IMG/VR virus record: IMGVR_UViG_3300021378_000089
Location: 1 to 33,395 of that record
Reading direction: 5' to 3' (one strand)
Length of the DNA: 33,395 nucleotides
From: a virus
The notes under the pieces are model-generated. The model was not told the origin of the DNA. It ran no database searches and was given only the letters and a program-made list of their open reading frames with translations. The translations under genes and the position numbers were made by a program. Positions 10,501 through 18,888 of this stretch are shown piece by piece. Every line of letters begins with the position of its first letter. Within the stretch, counting starts at the first letter, position 1.

Positions 10501-13134
10501 ACCGTCTGCTAACGCACCAATGTAACCATATGAACAGTTACCATTAGTAGCACGTATAATACCACCATTTTCTGCTAGGTATCCTACCTGTGCATAATAT
10601 GTAAACACTGATACAAGTTCTGCTCTACCATTGTTAAGAACGTGAGCACCAATACCATCACTAATTACCTGTGTAAAATCGTTGGACACGATTGATTTGT
10701 TACCGCCTGCGTGTAATGATCCATCAATTTTTTGTCCTGTACAATTGCTACCAAATGTAGATACACCTTGTATATATGGAGAACGTGTTGTAATCCAAAC
10801 TTTAGTATCTGCTGTACCCCAACCTGGATCAAGCGAAACATAATTAGGACCAGTTGGTCTTTGATATTGTTCAAAAACGTTTGGTGGATTAAGTGTACCT
10901 GTTAAACCGTCAAGTGTACATTGTCTAACTCCACAGGCATCTCTAACATAAAACATATCTGTTGACGAACTTCCAACTACCATGCTGTTGTAGAACTTAC
11001 CTTCTTTTAAAATTCTATAGTTTCCTTCATACTGTAAATCGTATGCAAGTGCATTACAAATTCTATGCATATCGTCATTATAAATTGCACTATCGTATGC
11101 ATAATCACTAAATGTATTATCAAGATATGATGTTGCTTCTTTCATTAAGAAGTCTTTATTTGCAATAATCATTCTTGCTGCATTTAATCTATTTGTTTGA
11201 GTTGTAATTGCATTTGTACCAGTAACAACAGGATCAGTTCCTGTACTTTGTACATGGAAATTAATATACTGATTATAATCTGCTAGTCCGTTGTCAACTA
11301 AGTTTGCTGCAACTGAATCTGAAGTAACTTGCACGTAGTTAATAATTTCTAGTCCATCGCCTGTTGGAGGTCCTGGATTAAATGTTCCTGTCTTAATAGC
11401 ATCTGTAATTACTGTAACATCAGCAGTATTTCCTGATTGTTTTGTAAACGATGTTCCTTCTAAAATGTGTCTAATAACACCTTGTAAGTGTGTTGATACA
11501 GCAATTCTGTATACAGCATCACTTGCCATAGAAGCAATTGCACCTCTTGGTTTAATTTTAGATGATCTAATTTCATCACCAAGCACAACTGTTTTAGCAG
11601 GCAAACTGATTGGAAGTATTTCTTCGTACAAGCCTGTTGTTAATTGTATTGTGTTATGTGCGTCTACACCGTCGTCAGCTATTTCTGCTGCGTATCTAAC
11701 TGTCTTAACTGGTTTGAAAGGATCAATACCTGCGTTGGCGTTTGCTCTATCATCTACACCAATAATTGGATCAACGTAAATGTACCTTGCACTTTTACCC
11801 CAGTTATCATATTCTAAAGTATCAGTTGGACCAACTTGTAAAAGTTTCTCAGCAGTTCCTAGTGGAACGTTAGTAGCACCTAATGTAGATCCGTCACCAG
11901 CAATAGTTCTGCTTAATCCAAATGTTAATAAATCACCCGGGTTAACAAGTCCAACATTATCTGCACCTTGAAGTAAAAGATCCCAATAATTAAATCCACT
12001 ACCGTTATCTCCTGGGAAGTTTTCATCACTTGCTGTATGTTCTATGTTTGCTTTATATGCACTACCTCTGTAAGTAATTACATCGCCTACTGCGTATACT
12101 GTTGCAGTAGTCCAAGAATTTTTCCACGCTTGTCCGTTAACAATAAGTTCCCAGTTACCTGCATCAAGATAGTCTAATGAACTTCCGTCATCAGCACTGT
12201 TTAATGTTGCAACATAAATTGATCCGCCTCTTTCAACAACATCACCTGTTTTATATTGTGTTGCCTTTGCCCATGTACCTGCAAGATTAATACCTTTTGA
12301 AATAACTGCCCAATCAACCTCACCCGGTTGGTAAATTGAATCACCTGGGTTACGTGCATAATTGTTTGTTTGTGACTGGTAAACATATCCGCCGTGTTGT
12401 ACAACATCGCCAATTGCATAGTATGTTGAGCCTGACCACTGACCTTGAATTTTACGTCCTGGTACTTCTAAAACAAAGTTTGAAGAAGTAATATTAGTTG
12501 TTGATGTATGTCCTGTTAAAACTCTTAAAAGCGATCCACCATACTTAACAAGGTCCTGCGCTCTGTATCTAGTAGCGTCAGTATATGAACCTTTAAACGT
12601 TTTACCGTAGTAATAAGTTGTCCATTTAAATTGATCGTCTTCTAAACCTAATGCTGTAGTTGCTGCTGAAGTATGTGCAGTAGAACATTTGTAAACAATA
12701 CCACCGTAGTTAACAACATCGCCTACACCGTATGTCGTTGCAACTGCCCAATCGCTACCCCAGTCTGCTCCTGGAACATAAACTGCCCAATTAGCAATGT
12801 CTGTATTAAAATCTGCTGATGATGTGTGTCCTGTTGCAACAAGCCAAAGAGTACCACCGTCATCTACAATGTCTCCGTTATAGTAAGTCGTTGCGGCTGC
12901 CCAAGCACCTCTAAATGCTCTACCATCGGACATCTTCTTCCATGCCGGTTGTGCAATAGTGTCGCCAACTGGTATGTAATCCACATCTGCTTTAAAGTTT
13001 GCTGATGTGTGTCCTCTAAGCGCAATATATACACTGCCTCCGTACTGTACAACATCATCAATGATGTATGCAGTTGCAGTTGTCCATGGACCTTTCCATG
13101 TATATCTAATTCGACTTATCTTAAACTCTGCCAT
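7546..13134 (-). CDS. Giant tail-fibre/adhesin-like protein (1862 aa), complete paralogue
   Basis: Complete gene with AGGAG before the ATG, 10 bp after the 121-aa gene. Residues about 10-385 carry seven CBM5_12-like repeats (such as GDVVQYGGSVYIALRGHTS). A linker (GDLLTFG...) leads to a beta-helix-like section from about residue 450 (YIYVDPIIGVDD, then TIQLTTGLYEEILPISLP). One YNDDMHRICNALAYDLQYEG segment near residue 680 corresponds to the four copies in the neighbouring paralogue. Residues about 1170-1460 are BNR/propeller-like repeats containing GNNRFVAMSDTGDIGYSFDG. The C-terminal 200 residues (HDFLDIGTGNF, GNFRVGELFAVEQSTG) are shared with the paralogue. The order suggests a distal fibre or adhesin with glycan-binding N-terminal modules. 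No catalytic site was recognised. Confidence 0.88.
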   Translation of the reverse strand: MAEFKISRIRYTWKGPWTTATAYIIDDVVQYGGSVYIALRGHTSANFKADVDYIPVGDTIAQPAWKKMSDGRAFRGAWAAATTYYNGDIVDDGGTLWLVATGHTSSADFNTDIANWAVYVPGADWGSDWAVATTYGVGDVVNYGGIVYKCSTAHTSAATTALGLEDDQFKWTTYYYGKTFKGSYTDATRYRAQDLVKYGGSLLRVLTGHTSTTNITSSNFVLEVPGRKIQGQWSGSTYYAIGDVVQHGGYVYQSQTNNYARNPGDSIYQPGEVDWAVISKGINLAGTWAKATQYKTGDVVERGGSIYVATLNSADDGSSLDYLDAGNWELIVNGQAWKNSWTTATVYAVGDVITYRGSAYKANIEHTASDENFPGDNGSGFNYWDLLLQGADNVGLVNPGDLLTFGLSRTIAGDGSTLGATNVPLGTAEKLLQVGPTDTLEYDNWGKSARYIYVDPIIGVDDRANANAGIDPFKPVKTVRYAAEIADDGVDAHNTIQLTTGLYEEILPISLPAKTVVLGDEIRSSKIKPRGAIASMASDAVYRIAVSTHLQGVIRHILEGTSFTKQSGNTADVTVITDAIKTGTFNPGPPTGDGLEIINYVQVTSDSVAANLVDNGLADYNQYINFHVQSTGTDPVVTGTNAITTQTNRLNAARMIIANKDFLMKEATSYLDNTFSDYAYDSAIYNDDMHRICNALAYDLQYEGNYRILKEGKFYNSMVVGSSSTDMFYVRDACGVRQCTLDGLTGTLNPPNVFEQYQRPTGPNYVSLDPGWGTADTKVWITTRSPYIQGVSTFGSNCTGQKIDGSLHAGGNKSIVSNDFTQVISDGIGAHVLNNGRAELVSVFTYYAQVGYLAENGGIIRATNGNCSYGYIGALADGTDPTETPITATINNRQEEAQVVSAFAGEVNDEILALEFKNCGQNYTSADYTFVGSGANAAVLQEETRDDAMFEARIVTGQASAAAGGGGFTLIGNNAQTGDTTTITIATNDENEEANLLGLRIILTSGPGTGQYGYVHAYNSTSKVVTVYKESTATPGWDHVVPGKPILEQLLTGTSYRFEPRVVFDAPPFSHAVSTLDSGTTWGDVAYGETSAVYTSVSATGTGTGSTIGVPASNPTFDIVKLGKDYTVTLRQGGAGYAIGDSLVILGSSLGAGSDNNITISVHSVTDDSTNSIVTFEYTGFAESGRFVAVANTGTTVNYSLNGTTWATANLPSAGVWKSVAAGNGKFVAIKDSAAVGAYSSNGSVWTAFSLPANTNWTDVAYGNPIYDEVEANVFVAVSSAGNNAAISTNGGATWSAANFPAAGDSTINEWVSVTYGAGKFVAIANSNNLAAIGTWNGTTITWATYIMDVVADSTQKDWNRVAFGNNRFVAMSDTGDIGYSFDGETWYPATMPLIDGSTILQWNDLKYGQGVFMALYDTAGRTISGDATTGPVQYIYTSPDGIHWTERDIGQIGNWNRCVFGNPDADATDGLDNRKGRWVVLDRDVKFTHKVVYTGATIKGRADVTAGSIGVVKLWDPGSGYDIVNTPVGYTVIDPNNTGELELDMTRFADGVLAQPSWTNRGTAYKTSTTTVTVTGDGFADITPVGKFITVSGMPVVIGPGAQLRLTGNPELYTVVVIEQESVDTGGTFTLRFRVSPELKIEDDPTTNHGNSVTINTRYSQCRISNHDFLDIGTGNFTQTNYPGLYTQNYISYPENEVQEINGGRVFYSSTDQSGNFRVGELFAVEQSTGIVTISADFFDLAGLTELALGGIRVGGTGTVIREFSTDPLFIADSNNIIPTQRAIKAYLTNRLNVGGADLLTASFIAGTVKVGPDEIGNTAGQAVNIPVMFDLQGPKAGIGGSYLAQALFYRSFEHKGIRTD

Positions 13135-13144
13135 TTAGTTACTC

Positions 13145-13510
13145 CTAACTTGATGTTCCGTTTGGATAAGCATAGTTCTGATTAATTCGTTGAACTAACA
13201 TACCTTCTCCGTCTACATAATACAATATGCTTCTTTGGTCCCACTTATATTGAGTCCAATACATATTCTCTTTATCTTTAACATGGTTAACATTAATACC
13301 ATCAAAGAAGTCAACACCTGGTTCTAAGTCCTCAAAAGTTTCTTCTGGCGGACCTGGCAAGTTAATATCAATTGAGTCTTTGTCTTTCAACTGATCACTT
13401 CTTAGAAGATATAATTCACCATCTTCGTTTCTTCTAAGTGCATAAAAATATCTAGGGCTATCACCTAGTGATTCATCTGGGCTTTGTCCGAAATAATATG
13501 GATTTGCCAT
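13145..13510 (-). CDS. Conserved virion-module protein of marine T4-like phages (121 aa)
   Basis: A 121-residue acidic soluble protein starting MANPYYFGQSPDE. It has PRYFYALRRNEDGELYLLR near residues 19-37, then GPPEETFEDLEPGVDFFDGI and a C-terminal stretch (WDQRSILYYVDGEGMLVQRI) that looks like beta strands. Similar short proteins are familiar from the structural regions of oceanic T4-like phages, but I know of no assigned function. It sits between a 110-aa beta-rich protein and the 1862-aa fibre, with gaps of 10-13 bp, so it is probably co-transcribed with them. There is no signal peptide or membrane segment. A virion structural or fibre-attachment role is inferred from position. Confidence 0.75.
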   Translation of the reverse strand: MANPYYFGQSPDESLGDSPRYFYALRRNEDGELYLLRSDQLKDKDSIDINLPGPPEETFEDLEPGVDFFDGINVNHVKDKENMYWTQYKWDQRSILYYVDGEGMLVQRINQNYAYPNGTSS

Positions 13511-13523
13511 GTTCTATACCTCC

Positions 13524-13856
13524 CTATGATATCTCTACGAAACTAACTGTTGCATCAACACTTGATTCCGTATCACTTGTTATTCTTAAACCAGCCGTTG
13601 CTGGCAATATTAATCTTTCACCTTGCGTGATTACTTTAGCACTCGAACCCGGTGGTATCGGTACTGATCTGGCATAGTTACCAACTGTTGAGTTTTCATC
13701 AACAACTTGTACATCAACTACAACTGTATCGTAATCTGAATTGTTTGCAAGGTTACAACCTACTACGGTTGCTTTAACACCTTCTTGAATTTGTAATACA
13801 TCAGTAGGTGTTGTTCCAATATCTGTTACTACGCTCTGTTTAAATACTGTTGGCAT
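13524..13856 (-). CDS. Small beta-rich virion protein (110 aa)
   Basis: A 110-residue protein made of alternating hydrophobic strands, with the segments VVDVQVVDENSTVG, RSVPIPPGSSAKVITQGERL and ATAGLRITSDTESS. The order of strands and the P.GSS....GERLILPA..GL.I turn parallel the 125-aa protein at 16963-17340 (VPAGETVFFSDEKIILDAGDEI). The two are probably distant paralogues with a beta-sandwich fold, such as a decoration or fibre-associated protein. The gene sits 10 bp after the 350-aa fibre-like gene and 13 bp before the next, inside the fibre operon. No enzymatic motif is visible. Confidence 0.75.
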   Translation of the reverse strand: MPTVFKQSVVTDIGTTPTDVLQIQEGVKATVVGCNLANNSDYDTVVVDVQVVDENSTVGNYARSVPIPPGSSAKVITQGERLILPATAGLRITSDTESSVDATVSFVEIS

Positions 13857-13866
13857 ACTATTTCCT

Positions 13867-14919
13867 CTATCCTAACATTAATGCATACGATGATGCAATT
13901 GTGTTTGCTTGAATTTCTGATACCGCTCCTGATGCACCTGCTGGACTCGCCCATGCAGTACCTGTCCATATTTCAATTGCTTTTGCATCTGTATTGTATC
14001 TTGTCATACCTGCAACTGCATATGAAGTTGGACGTTGTGCGTCATTACCTCTTGGTGGAACAAAACCGTTGTTGGTATCAATTTTAAAATAACCTGTTCC
14101 GCTTTGTACAATCTGTGTAATACCACCTGGTTGTACGTTAGTAATTGTGTTTCCTGAAAATCTAAAGTTACCTAATCTAGCACCACCAGTTCCATTACCT
14201 TCAATAGTAAAGTCAGTACCAGTTGCTGATGTAATTGTGCTATCTCTAAATGTTAAGTCACCAATGTCAAGTGTTGGAAGATTTAATGTTGTTGTATATA
14301 AATCATTAACATGAATCTCTTTCCATCTTGTTGTTGTGTTACCTAACTTATATGTGTTATCAGTTTCTGGAATAAGATCACTTGCAATCGCAGCATTAAA
14401 CTCAATAGTGTCTGTAGGTGCATCACCAATAGTAATGTTACCACCAATAGTAATATCACCACCTGTGTTAATGTTACCAGTAACATACAAGTCACCAGTA
14501 ATATTTGTGTTACCTACAACTTCTAATGTGCCTGCGCCATTAGGACGAAGCTCTAAATTAGTGTTAGAAACTGTTGTTGAAATTGTGTTACCTGTAAGTT
14601 GCAGATCATCTACTTGTAATTTAGAATTATAAATTACTGGATCTGAACCTGAAGGTGCAAATGAAATAGTATCGAGTGTACTAGAAATAGTGTTACCGGT
14701 AATACTTAAATTACCTACATCTAATTGATTGTCTACTGTGAGTGTTGTTGATCTTGTTGTACCTACAACATCGATATCCGTGGTGGGAGAAGAGTTGTTT
14801 ACTCCTAAACGAGCATTGTTTACGTCTATGTAAAGTAAGTCGTTCTCAAAAGCTAAATCAACCCCGTTTCTAACGAGATTTGCCTTTAAGAGCGGACCCG
14901 AAATACGACCAATTGCCAT
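13867..14919 (-). CDS. Tail-fibre-like structural protein (350 aa)
   Basis: The N-terminus MAIGRISGPLLKANLVRNGVDLAF aligns by eye with the 463-aa protein (MSQVGRIGGHLLEANLERQ). The body is a run of short strand repeats (LSITGNTISS, LQLTGNTISTT, NINTGGDITIGGNITIG), as in trimeric phage fibres. Residues about 304-325 carry the fibre motif RYNTDAKAIEIWTGTAW, and the chain ends YALMLG, like the YSLILG end of the paralogue. ATG 14919 follows AAAGGAGAG at normal spacing and is preceded by a 117-bp gap with hairpins and a late-promoter-like box, so it may start its own transcript. It may be a short fibre or whisker-type component. The exact virion position is unknown. Confidence 0.8.
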   Translation of the reverse strand: MAIGRISGPLLKANLVRNGVDLAFENDLLYIDVNNARLGVNNSSPTTDIDVVGTTRSTTLTVDNQLDVGNLSITGNTISSTLDTISFAPSGSDPVIYNSKLQVDDLQLTGNTISTTVSNTNLELRPNGAGTLEVVGNTNITGDLYVTGNINTGGDITIGGNITIGDAPTDTIEFNAAIASDLIPETDNTYKLGNTTTRWKEIHVNDLYTTTLNLPTLDIGDLTFRDSTITSATGTDFTIEGNGTGGARLGNFRFSGNTITNVQPGGITQIVQSGTGYFKIDTNNGFVPPRGNDAQRPTSYAVAGMTRYNTDAKAIEIWTGTAWASPAGASGAVSEIQANTIASSYALMLG

Positions 14920-15036
14920 TACGCTCTCCTTTTCACGGGGATCCTGTCCCTCTAGCCACCTTACATTGCGGGCTAACCACAGTAAAAGATTAATGCTTGG
15001 TCGGCATTAACAGTAGTATTTAGCAAATTGTCTTAA
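14920..15036 (-). other. Structured intergenic leader upstream of the 350-aa fibre gene
   Basis: This 117-bp gap has no ORF. Read on the minus strand it has an inverted repeat TTAATGC/GCATTAA (about 14990-15010), a UUAGCC/GGCUAG pairing, and GGGA-CAGGA-UCCC just before the Shine-Dalgarno. None is followed by a U run, so I do not call a terminator. They probably form the 5' leader of the transcript from the box at 15017. Confidence 0.4.
15017..15024 (-). promoter_or_regulatory. Candidate T4-type late promoter (GCTAAATA)
   Basis: Minus-strand octamer with the TAAATA core, 6 of 8 matches to TATAAATA. It lies in the gap between the 463-aa and 350-aa fibre genes and would give a leader of about 90 nt for the latter. 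Confidence 0.35.
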
Positions 15037-16428
15037 TTAACCGAGGATAAGGCTATATACGTCACCTAAATCTTCCATTAGTGATTCACTAATTTCAGCA
15101 CCACCACCAGTTGCTACTGCGTAGCCATCATTGGATTGTGCGCCTACTGTTAAAGTGATATCATTAGCCGGACTAGATCCACCTGGAAGTTTAGTTCCTG
15201 GAATTACAATCTTGTCGCCTTGTTGATATCCAATTCCTTGTGATATGAATTGAACTACTGTTACCGTTTCTGCTAATAAATTCATTCTACAACTAAAATC
15301 AGTTCCGTATACGGAGTTTGATGTAGTAGGTCCTGAAAGAATATTAGCTGCATCTGCTAATCCTGTAAATGTTCCTGTTACTGTTACTGATTCAACAATA
15401 CCAGCAAAACATTCCATAATTTGTTCATCTGTATTCCATCTAGTATCACCAACTTCTGGTAATCCTGGACGTTCAGCATTTGTACCTGCAGGCATTTTAA
15501 ATGCACTGTCGCCCATAAATCTTAAATAACCAATACCTGTGTTTCCAAAACTAAAAGCATCGTTACCAGTATTATGAATGTTATTAGTTTCTATCTTTGT
15601 TCCGTTAACATAGTAATCGCCTGTACCAGAAACTAACGTTGTATCTTCGTTTGATTGTGTACTTGTAATTGTTGGTGTTTCTAAAATTTGATCGCCAGTT
15701 TCTCCTCTGAAACTAAGTTGGTTACTAATTAACGCTCCCATAGGTCGAACATTATTTGTGTTTAATAAGTTATCAGGTGTATGTAATTCTTTCCATCTTC
15801 TTGGTGAAGAGTCGCGCTCATCTTGACCAAAACTTAATGTGTTATCAGTTTGTGGTAAAATGTCTTGTGTTAAGTCAGGATTAATTTCAGCAGTAGCAAA
15901 AGAACTGTCACCTACTACAATATTACCTGCCAGTGTTACATTACCATCTAGGTTGATGTCTCCTGTTGCAGCTAGGTTACCTGTCATGTTTGTATTTGCA
16001 CGAACGTTGATAGTACCTGTACCACTTGTATCTAAAGTAATACTATCATCTGTACTTTTACCTTGTATAAAGTTATCGCTGATATCTAAGTTGTCTGTTT
16101 GTAATCTTTGCCAGACAATTGAACCTTGGTCTGTTGCAGGAACAATATTTAATGGTCCTGTAATAGTAGAAAATGTTGCAGGTGCATTTATAAGAACGTT
16201 ATCTAGTCTTGCTTGTGTTGTTGCTTCAGCATTTGTTGTAGAAACATCTGTTTGTATATCTAAATCGTATTGTGGGGAATCTGTTTTAACACCAATTCTA
16301 TTATTAGTAACATCTAAGTATAATATTGGTGTTGAGTCAAAAGTTGTATTCTTGAAAGCAACATCAATTCCTTGTCTTTCAAGATTTGCTTCTAATAAAT
16401 GTCCGCCTATTCGCCCTACTTGTGACAT
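15037..16428 (-). CDS. Tail-fibre-like structural protein (463 aa)
   Basis: Paralogue of the 350-aa protein. It shares the N-terminal block (GRIGGHLLEANLERQGIDVAF), a middle of strand repeats (NMTGNLAATGDINLDGNVTL, then GNIVVG), a fibre motif DTRWNTDEQIMECFAG near residue 324, and a C-terminus ending YSLILG. It differs by an extra segment after the fibre motif (about residues 340-450) containing GYQQGDKIVIPGTKLPGG, a beta-rich insertion that may be a tip domain. Its ATG overlaps the stop of the preceding gene in TAATG, so translation is probably coupled. Function as a fibre or fibre-network subunit is inferred from repeats and context. Confidence 0.8.
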   Translation of the reverse strand: MSQVGRIGGHLLEANLERQGIDVAFKNTTFDSTPILYLDVTNNRIGVKTDSPQYDLDIQTDVSTTNAEATTQARLDNVLINAPATFSTITGPLNIVPATDQGSIVWQRLQTDNLDISDNFIQGKSTDDSITLDTSGTGTINVRANTNMTGNLAATGDINLDGNVTLAGNIVVGDSSFATAEINPDLTQDILPQTDNTLSFGQDERDSSPRRWKELHTPDNLLNTNNVRPMGALISNQLSFRGETGDQILETPTITSTQSNEDTTLVSGTGDYYVNGTKIETNNIHNTGNDAFSFGNTGIGYLRFMGDSAFKMPAGTNAERPGLPEVGDTRWNTDEQIMECFAGIVESVTVTGTFTGLADAANILSGPTTSNSVYGTDFSCRMNLLAETVTVVQFISQGIGYQQGDKIVIPGTKLPGGSSPANDITLTVGAQSNDGYAVATGGGAEISESLMEDLGDVYSLILG

Positions 16429-16952
16429 TAGTTCGAGAATCCATAGAAGGTTGTAATATATTTGGTAGCAGGTACCGGTGAATTAAATTTAAAATAATAT
16501 CCATCTGCGTATGGAGCATTAGGTCCTGCTAAGTTACCAGCTGTACTTTGTTCAAGTGTAAAGTTAGTTGTAGGAATTTGTAAAACGTTTTCAACTAAAA
16601 CTAAAACGTTATTTGCACTTGTTGATTCAAACACTGGTCCAAACACAGTTTCGGTTCCATCTCCCGGTCCTAATGTTTGTACTGTAATAGCAGAAGCTGA
16701 TGGTTGCACAACTAATTCCCAGTTGCCGCCAACGTATGCTTCAATAGCAGTAATGTCAGTATTATATCTAATAGTTCCGTCTGCTGTAGAAGGTTGTCTT
16801 ACTCCTATTAAATCTGGTCTTTGCGCTGAGGTTCCTTTCGGTAGCATCAATCCTGCTGTTGTATCCATCACAACTCTTCCATAAGGATTAACTGAGATAG
16901 AATTATCGCTAGGACTATATCTAGATGTATTTTGGTATTTTAAAAACTTCAT
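16428..16952 (-). CDS. Short fibre-like virion protein (174 aa)
   Basis: Residues 36-80 hold the module seen at the ends of T4-like fibre proteins: LPKGTSAQRPD followed by IRYNTDITAIEAYVGGNWEL. The remainder (VLVLVENVLQIPTTNFTLEQ, then YYFKFNSPVPATKYITTFYG) looks like the beta-strand domain used as a virion or adhesin attachment in marine T4-like phages. The start has GGAAAACTA upstream. The gene is 10 bp after the 125-aa gene and overlaps the next by one base (TAATG). It is likely a minor fibre or tip protein. No catalytic motif is visible. Confidence 0.78.
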   Translation of the reverse strand: MKFLKYQNTSRYSPSDNSISVNPYGRVVMDTTAGLMLPKGTSAQRPDLIGVRQPSTADGTIRYNTDITAIEAYVGGNWELVVQPSASAITVQTLGPGDGTETVFGPVFESTSANNVLVLVENVLQIPTTNFTLEQSTAGNLAGPNAPYADGYYFKFNSPVPATKYITTFYGFSN

Positions 16953-16962
16953 TAGTTTTCCT

Positions 16963-17340
16963 CTACACTTGCATTGAACTTACTGTAACAGTAATTAAAT
17001 CTGCTACTGAAGTACCAACCCAAATTTCATCGCCTGCATCTAAAATAATTTTTTCATCGCTGAAAAATACTGTTTCGCCTGCAGGTACAATTAAGGTATT
17101 AACAATAATATTATCGTCATCCGGAGTATCGCCTGCTTTTACTAAAAACACACTTACATTACAAGTATTAACAGACTCATCTGTAATAGTTGGTGCACCA
17201 AGATTACAAAGGATCATTGTCGTGATTGCATTTACTTGACCTGTAACACTGCCCCCAATAGGAGCTCCTGTAGTTGTACTAGTATAGACTTTTTCCGGAA
17301 CACTAACATTTGTTGCAGATACTTTTGTACTTTTAATCAT
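16963..17340 (-). CDS. Small beta-rich virion protein (125 aa)
   Basis: A 125-residue protein rich in Thr, Ser and Val with predicted beta strands. It has AITTMILCNLGAPTITDESV and VPAGETVFFSDEKIILDAGD followed by EIWVGTSVADLITVTVSSMQV. The strand order matches the 110-aa protein at 13524-13856, so the two are probably duplicates that diverged. The position between two fibre-like genes with gaps of 10-12 bp suggests a capsid or fibre decoration protein. No signal peptide is present and there are two Cys. Function unknown. Confidence 0.72.
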   Translation of the reverse strand: MIKSTKVSATNVSVPEKVYTSTTTGAPIGGSVTGQVNAITTMILCNLGAPTITDESVNTCNVSVFLVKAGDTPDDDNIIVNTLIVPAGETVFFSDEKIILDAGDEIWVGTSVADLITVTVSSMQV

Positions 17341-17352
17341 TTGTTTTTTCCT

Positions 17353-18315
17353 TTAAAATATCATACTATAGAGTAATGCTCTATTTCTATTTACTAGTTC
17401 TCCTGTTCTAGTACCATTAGTAAAGAACACACCTGTTTGACCTAACTGTTCTTCATTGTGATAAAGAATAGTTGATTCGTTTACATATGCCGGAGTAACT
17501 GCAATTTTTTCGAGCTCAAGTCCATAGTTAAGTTTAACCTTACCTGTACCTTGTGTTCTTAAAAAGATATTACCGTTAGTATCGTTGTTTGTTATTTCGT
17601 TATTAATAAATTCAAGGTCTTGTATTACTGCCCTATTTGAATAAAATTGAGCACCTAGCGAACCGTCAACAATTACTGAAATAGCACTTTCACCAAAAGA
17701 ACTGTATCCAGTGTTATCAACTAGATAAGTTAATGCTCCGCTGACGTCCTTATCAGTAACAATAACTCTTGTGTCATTATCAATAATTTGGAATGTTGGA
17801 TTATCTCTAATAGCATCGTCAACATATTTCTTATTAGGAATATCATCGTCATGCGTTACTTGTGCTTCGTATGTTGTAGTACCAATAACTTTTACAACAC
17901 CTAATCCTGTACCGATAAGAGTTAAATCTCCACCGTCTGTAGTTTGATTAGTTGTGATAGTTTTTAATCTTAAACTACTATCAGTAAAGTTGTAACTGCC
18001 GTTGGTTCCTTTTGCAAGGTTAAACGTATCATCATTTTCATCATAAAAGAATGAAGCAGGCGTTTCTGTTCCTCTGTCAATCTGTATACCAGCATATCTT
18101 AGAGAAACTCCAGCGCCTGTTTCACCATAATTTAATTCAATAATGTTATCGTTAACGTTTAAGTTTTCAGCTTGAACAGTTAGTGTATCACCTTCAACAA
18201 CTAAGTTACCAGTGATTTTTACTTCGCCAATACCTGCACCAGTATCAAATATTACATTTGACCCTTCACCGGTTTTGATTGTGTAATCACCATTGGTTTG
18301 TACTAACTGTGCCAT
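17353..18315 (-). CDS. Fibre-like virion protein (320 aa)
   Basis: Begins MAQLVQTNGDYTIKTGEGSN, then a strand-rich region (VKITGNLVVEGDTLTVQAEN, LNVNDNIIELNYG, YAGIQIDRGT) characteristic of beta-helical or trimeric fibre stems. The middle has a KYVDDAIRDN motif like those near fibre-tip trimerisation regions. The C-terminus (GELVNRNRALLYSMIF) is comparable with the YALMLG/YSLILG ends of the 350- and 463-aa proteins. It has an in-operon position, 19 bp after the 149-aa gene. The likely role is a structural fibre or whisker subunit. The exact virion location cannot be told from sequence. Confidence 0.75.
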   Translation of the reverse strand: MAQLVQTNGDYTIKTGEGSNVIFDTGAGIGEVKITGNLVVEGDTLTVQAENLNVNDNIIELNYGETGAGVSLRYAGIQIDRGTETPASFFYDENDDTFNLAKGTNGSYNFTDSSLRLKTITTNQTTDGGDLTLIGTGLGVVKVIGTTTYEAQVTHDDDIPNKKYVDDAIRDNPTFQIIDNDTRVIVTDKDVSGALTYLVDNTGYSSFGESAISVIVDGSLGAQFYSNRAVIQDLEFINNEITNNDTNGNIFLRTQGTGKVKLNYGLELEKIAVTPAYVNESTILYHNEEQLGQTGVFFTNGTRTGELVNRNRALLYSMIF

Positions 18316-18334
18316 TATTCGTTACCTTTAATTA

Positions 18335-18784
18335 TTAAGCGTCTTCAGTGAAGTCATCATCATCTGTACCAGATAATGTGTTGTCATCACCAGCTTCTTC
18401 AACTTGTGCTGCGCCATCTGAAGTAGATGTTGCAAAGTTCCAAGGAACAGTCAAACCGTCATATGCGTTTGAACCTGTTGCAGATGGTGCTGATAGTGTT
18501 GCTTTCTTTCCAGCAATTTTACTTACTAGATAAGTTTCACTGTCGTCCATGTTAAATGAAATTGACATTTCACCTGCTGTTAATGCTGCTGGCAATTTAC
18601 CAGTTGTTAGTACACAAGTAAATTCACCTGCTGTTTCAATTTCTTCACAGACAAATTTCTTTGAACCTTTTTGCTTTACGATATAACCTTCTTTAACTGC
18701 TGAGCCGTTATGAAAGTTGACTTTGATTTCTGATCCAGCCGCTGTTGGCTCACCAAACAATCTTTTATTAAGTGGTCTTCCCAT
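18335..18784 (-). CDS. Virion-module protein with MGRPLNKR start and acidic tail (149 aa)
   Basis: A 149-residue protein whose N-terminus MGRPLNKRLFG is a recurrent start in structural-region proteins of oceanic T4-like phages. The middle is beta-rich (VKEGYIVKQKGSKKFVCEEI) and the last 25 residues are strongly acidic (EEAGDDNTLSGTDDDDFTED). AGGAGAAAAC lies at the right distance before the ATG. It appears to be the first gene of the fibre transcription unit, downstream of a 104-bp leader with hairpins and a late-promoter-like box. Function unknown. The acidic tail could mediate protein contacts during assembly. Confidence 0.75.
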   Translation of the reverse strand: MGRPLNKRLFGEPTAAGSEIKVNFHNGSAVKEGYIVKQKGSKKFVCEEIETAGEFTCVLTTGKLPAALTAGEMSISFNMDDSETYLVSKIAGKKATLSAPSATGSNAYDGLTVPWNFATSTSDGAAQVEEAGDDNTLSGTDDDDFTEDA

Positions 18785-18888
18785 TTGTTTTCTCCTATAA
18801 TAGTAGTCCTATGCGAGTTCTAGTCGCTACGCTGTGGGTAAACAGCATAAGTCCGCCACACTATGCGGCACACTTTAGACACAAGTAT
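18785..18888 (-). other. Leader with hairpins before the fibre operon
   Basis: A gap of 104 bp without an ORF. On the minus strand it contains GCUGU-UUACCC-ACAGC and CCGC...GCGG pairings upstream of the Shine-Dalgarno AGGAG of the 149-aa gene. It is consistent with a structured 5' leader of the transcript starting near 18880. Confidence 0.35.

Noticed and set aside
10-13105. Repetitive DNA in the fibre genes as a CRISPR array or tandem satellite
   Set aside because: The repetition is at protein level with diverged codons. There are no identical repeats with regular unique spacers.
14990-15010. TTAATGC/GCATTAA inverted repeat as a terminator
   Set aside because: No U tract follows on either strand, so it is more likely a leader hairpin.
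15839-16456. Plus-strand ORF of 205 codons opposite the 463-aa fibre gene
   Set aside because: Composition reflects the reverse of a fibre gene with known paralogues. No start signal or recognised motif.
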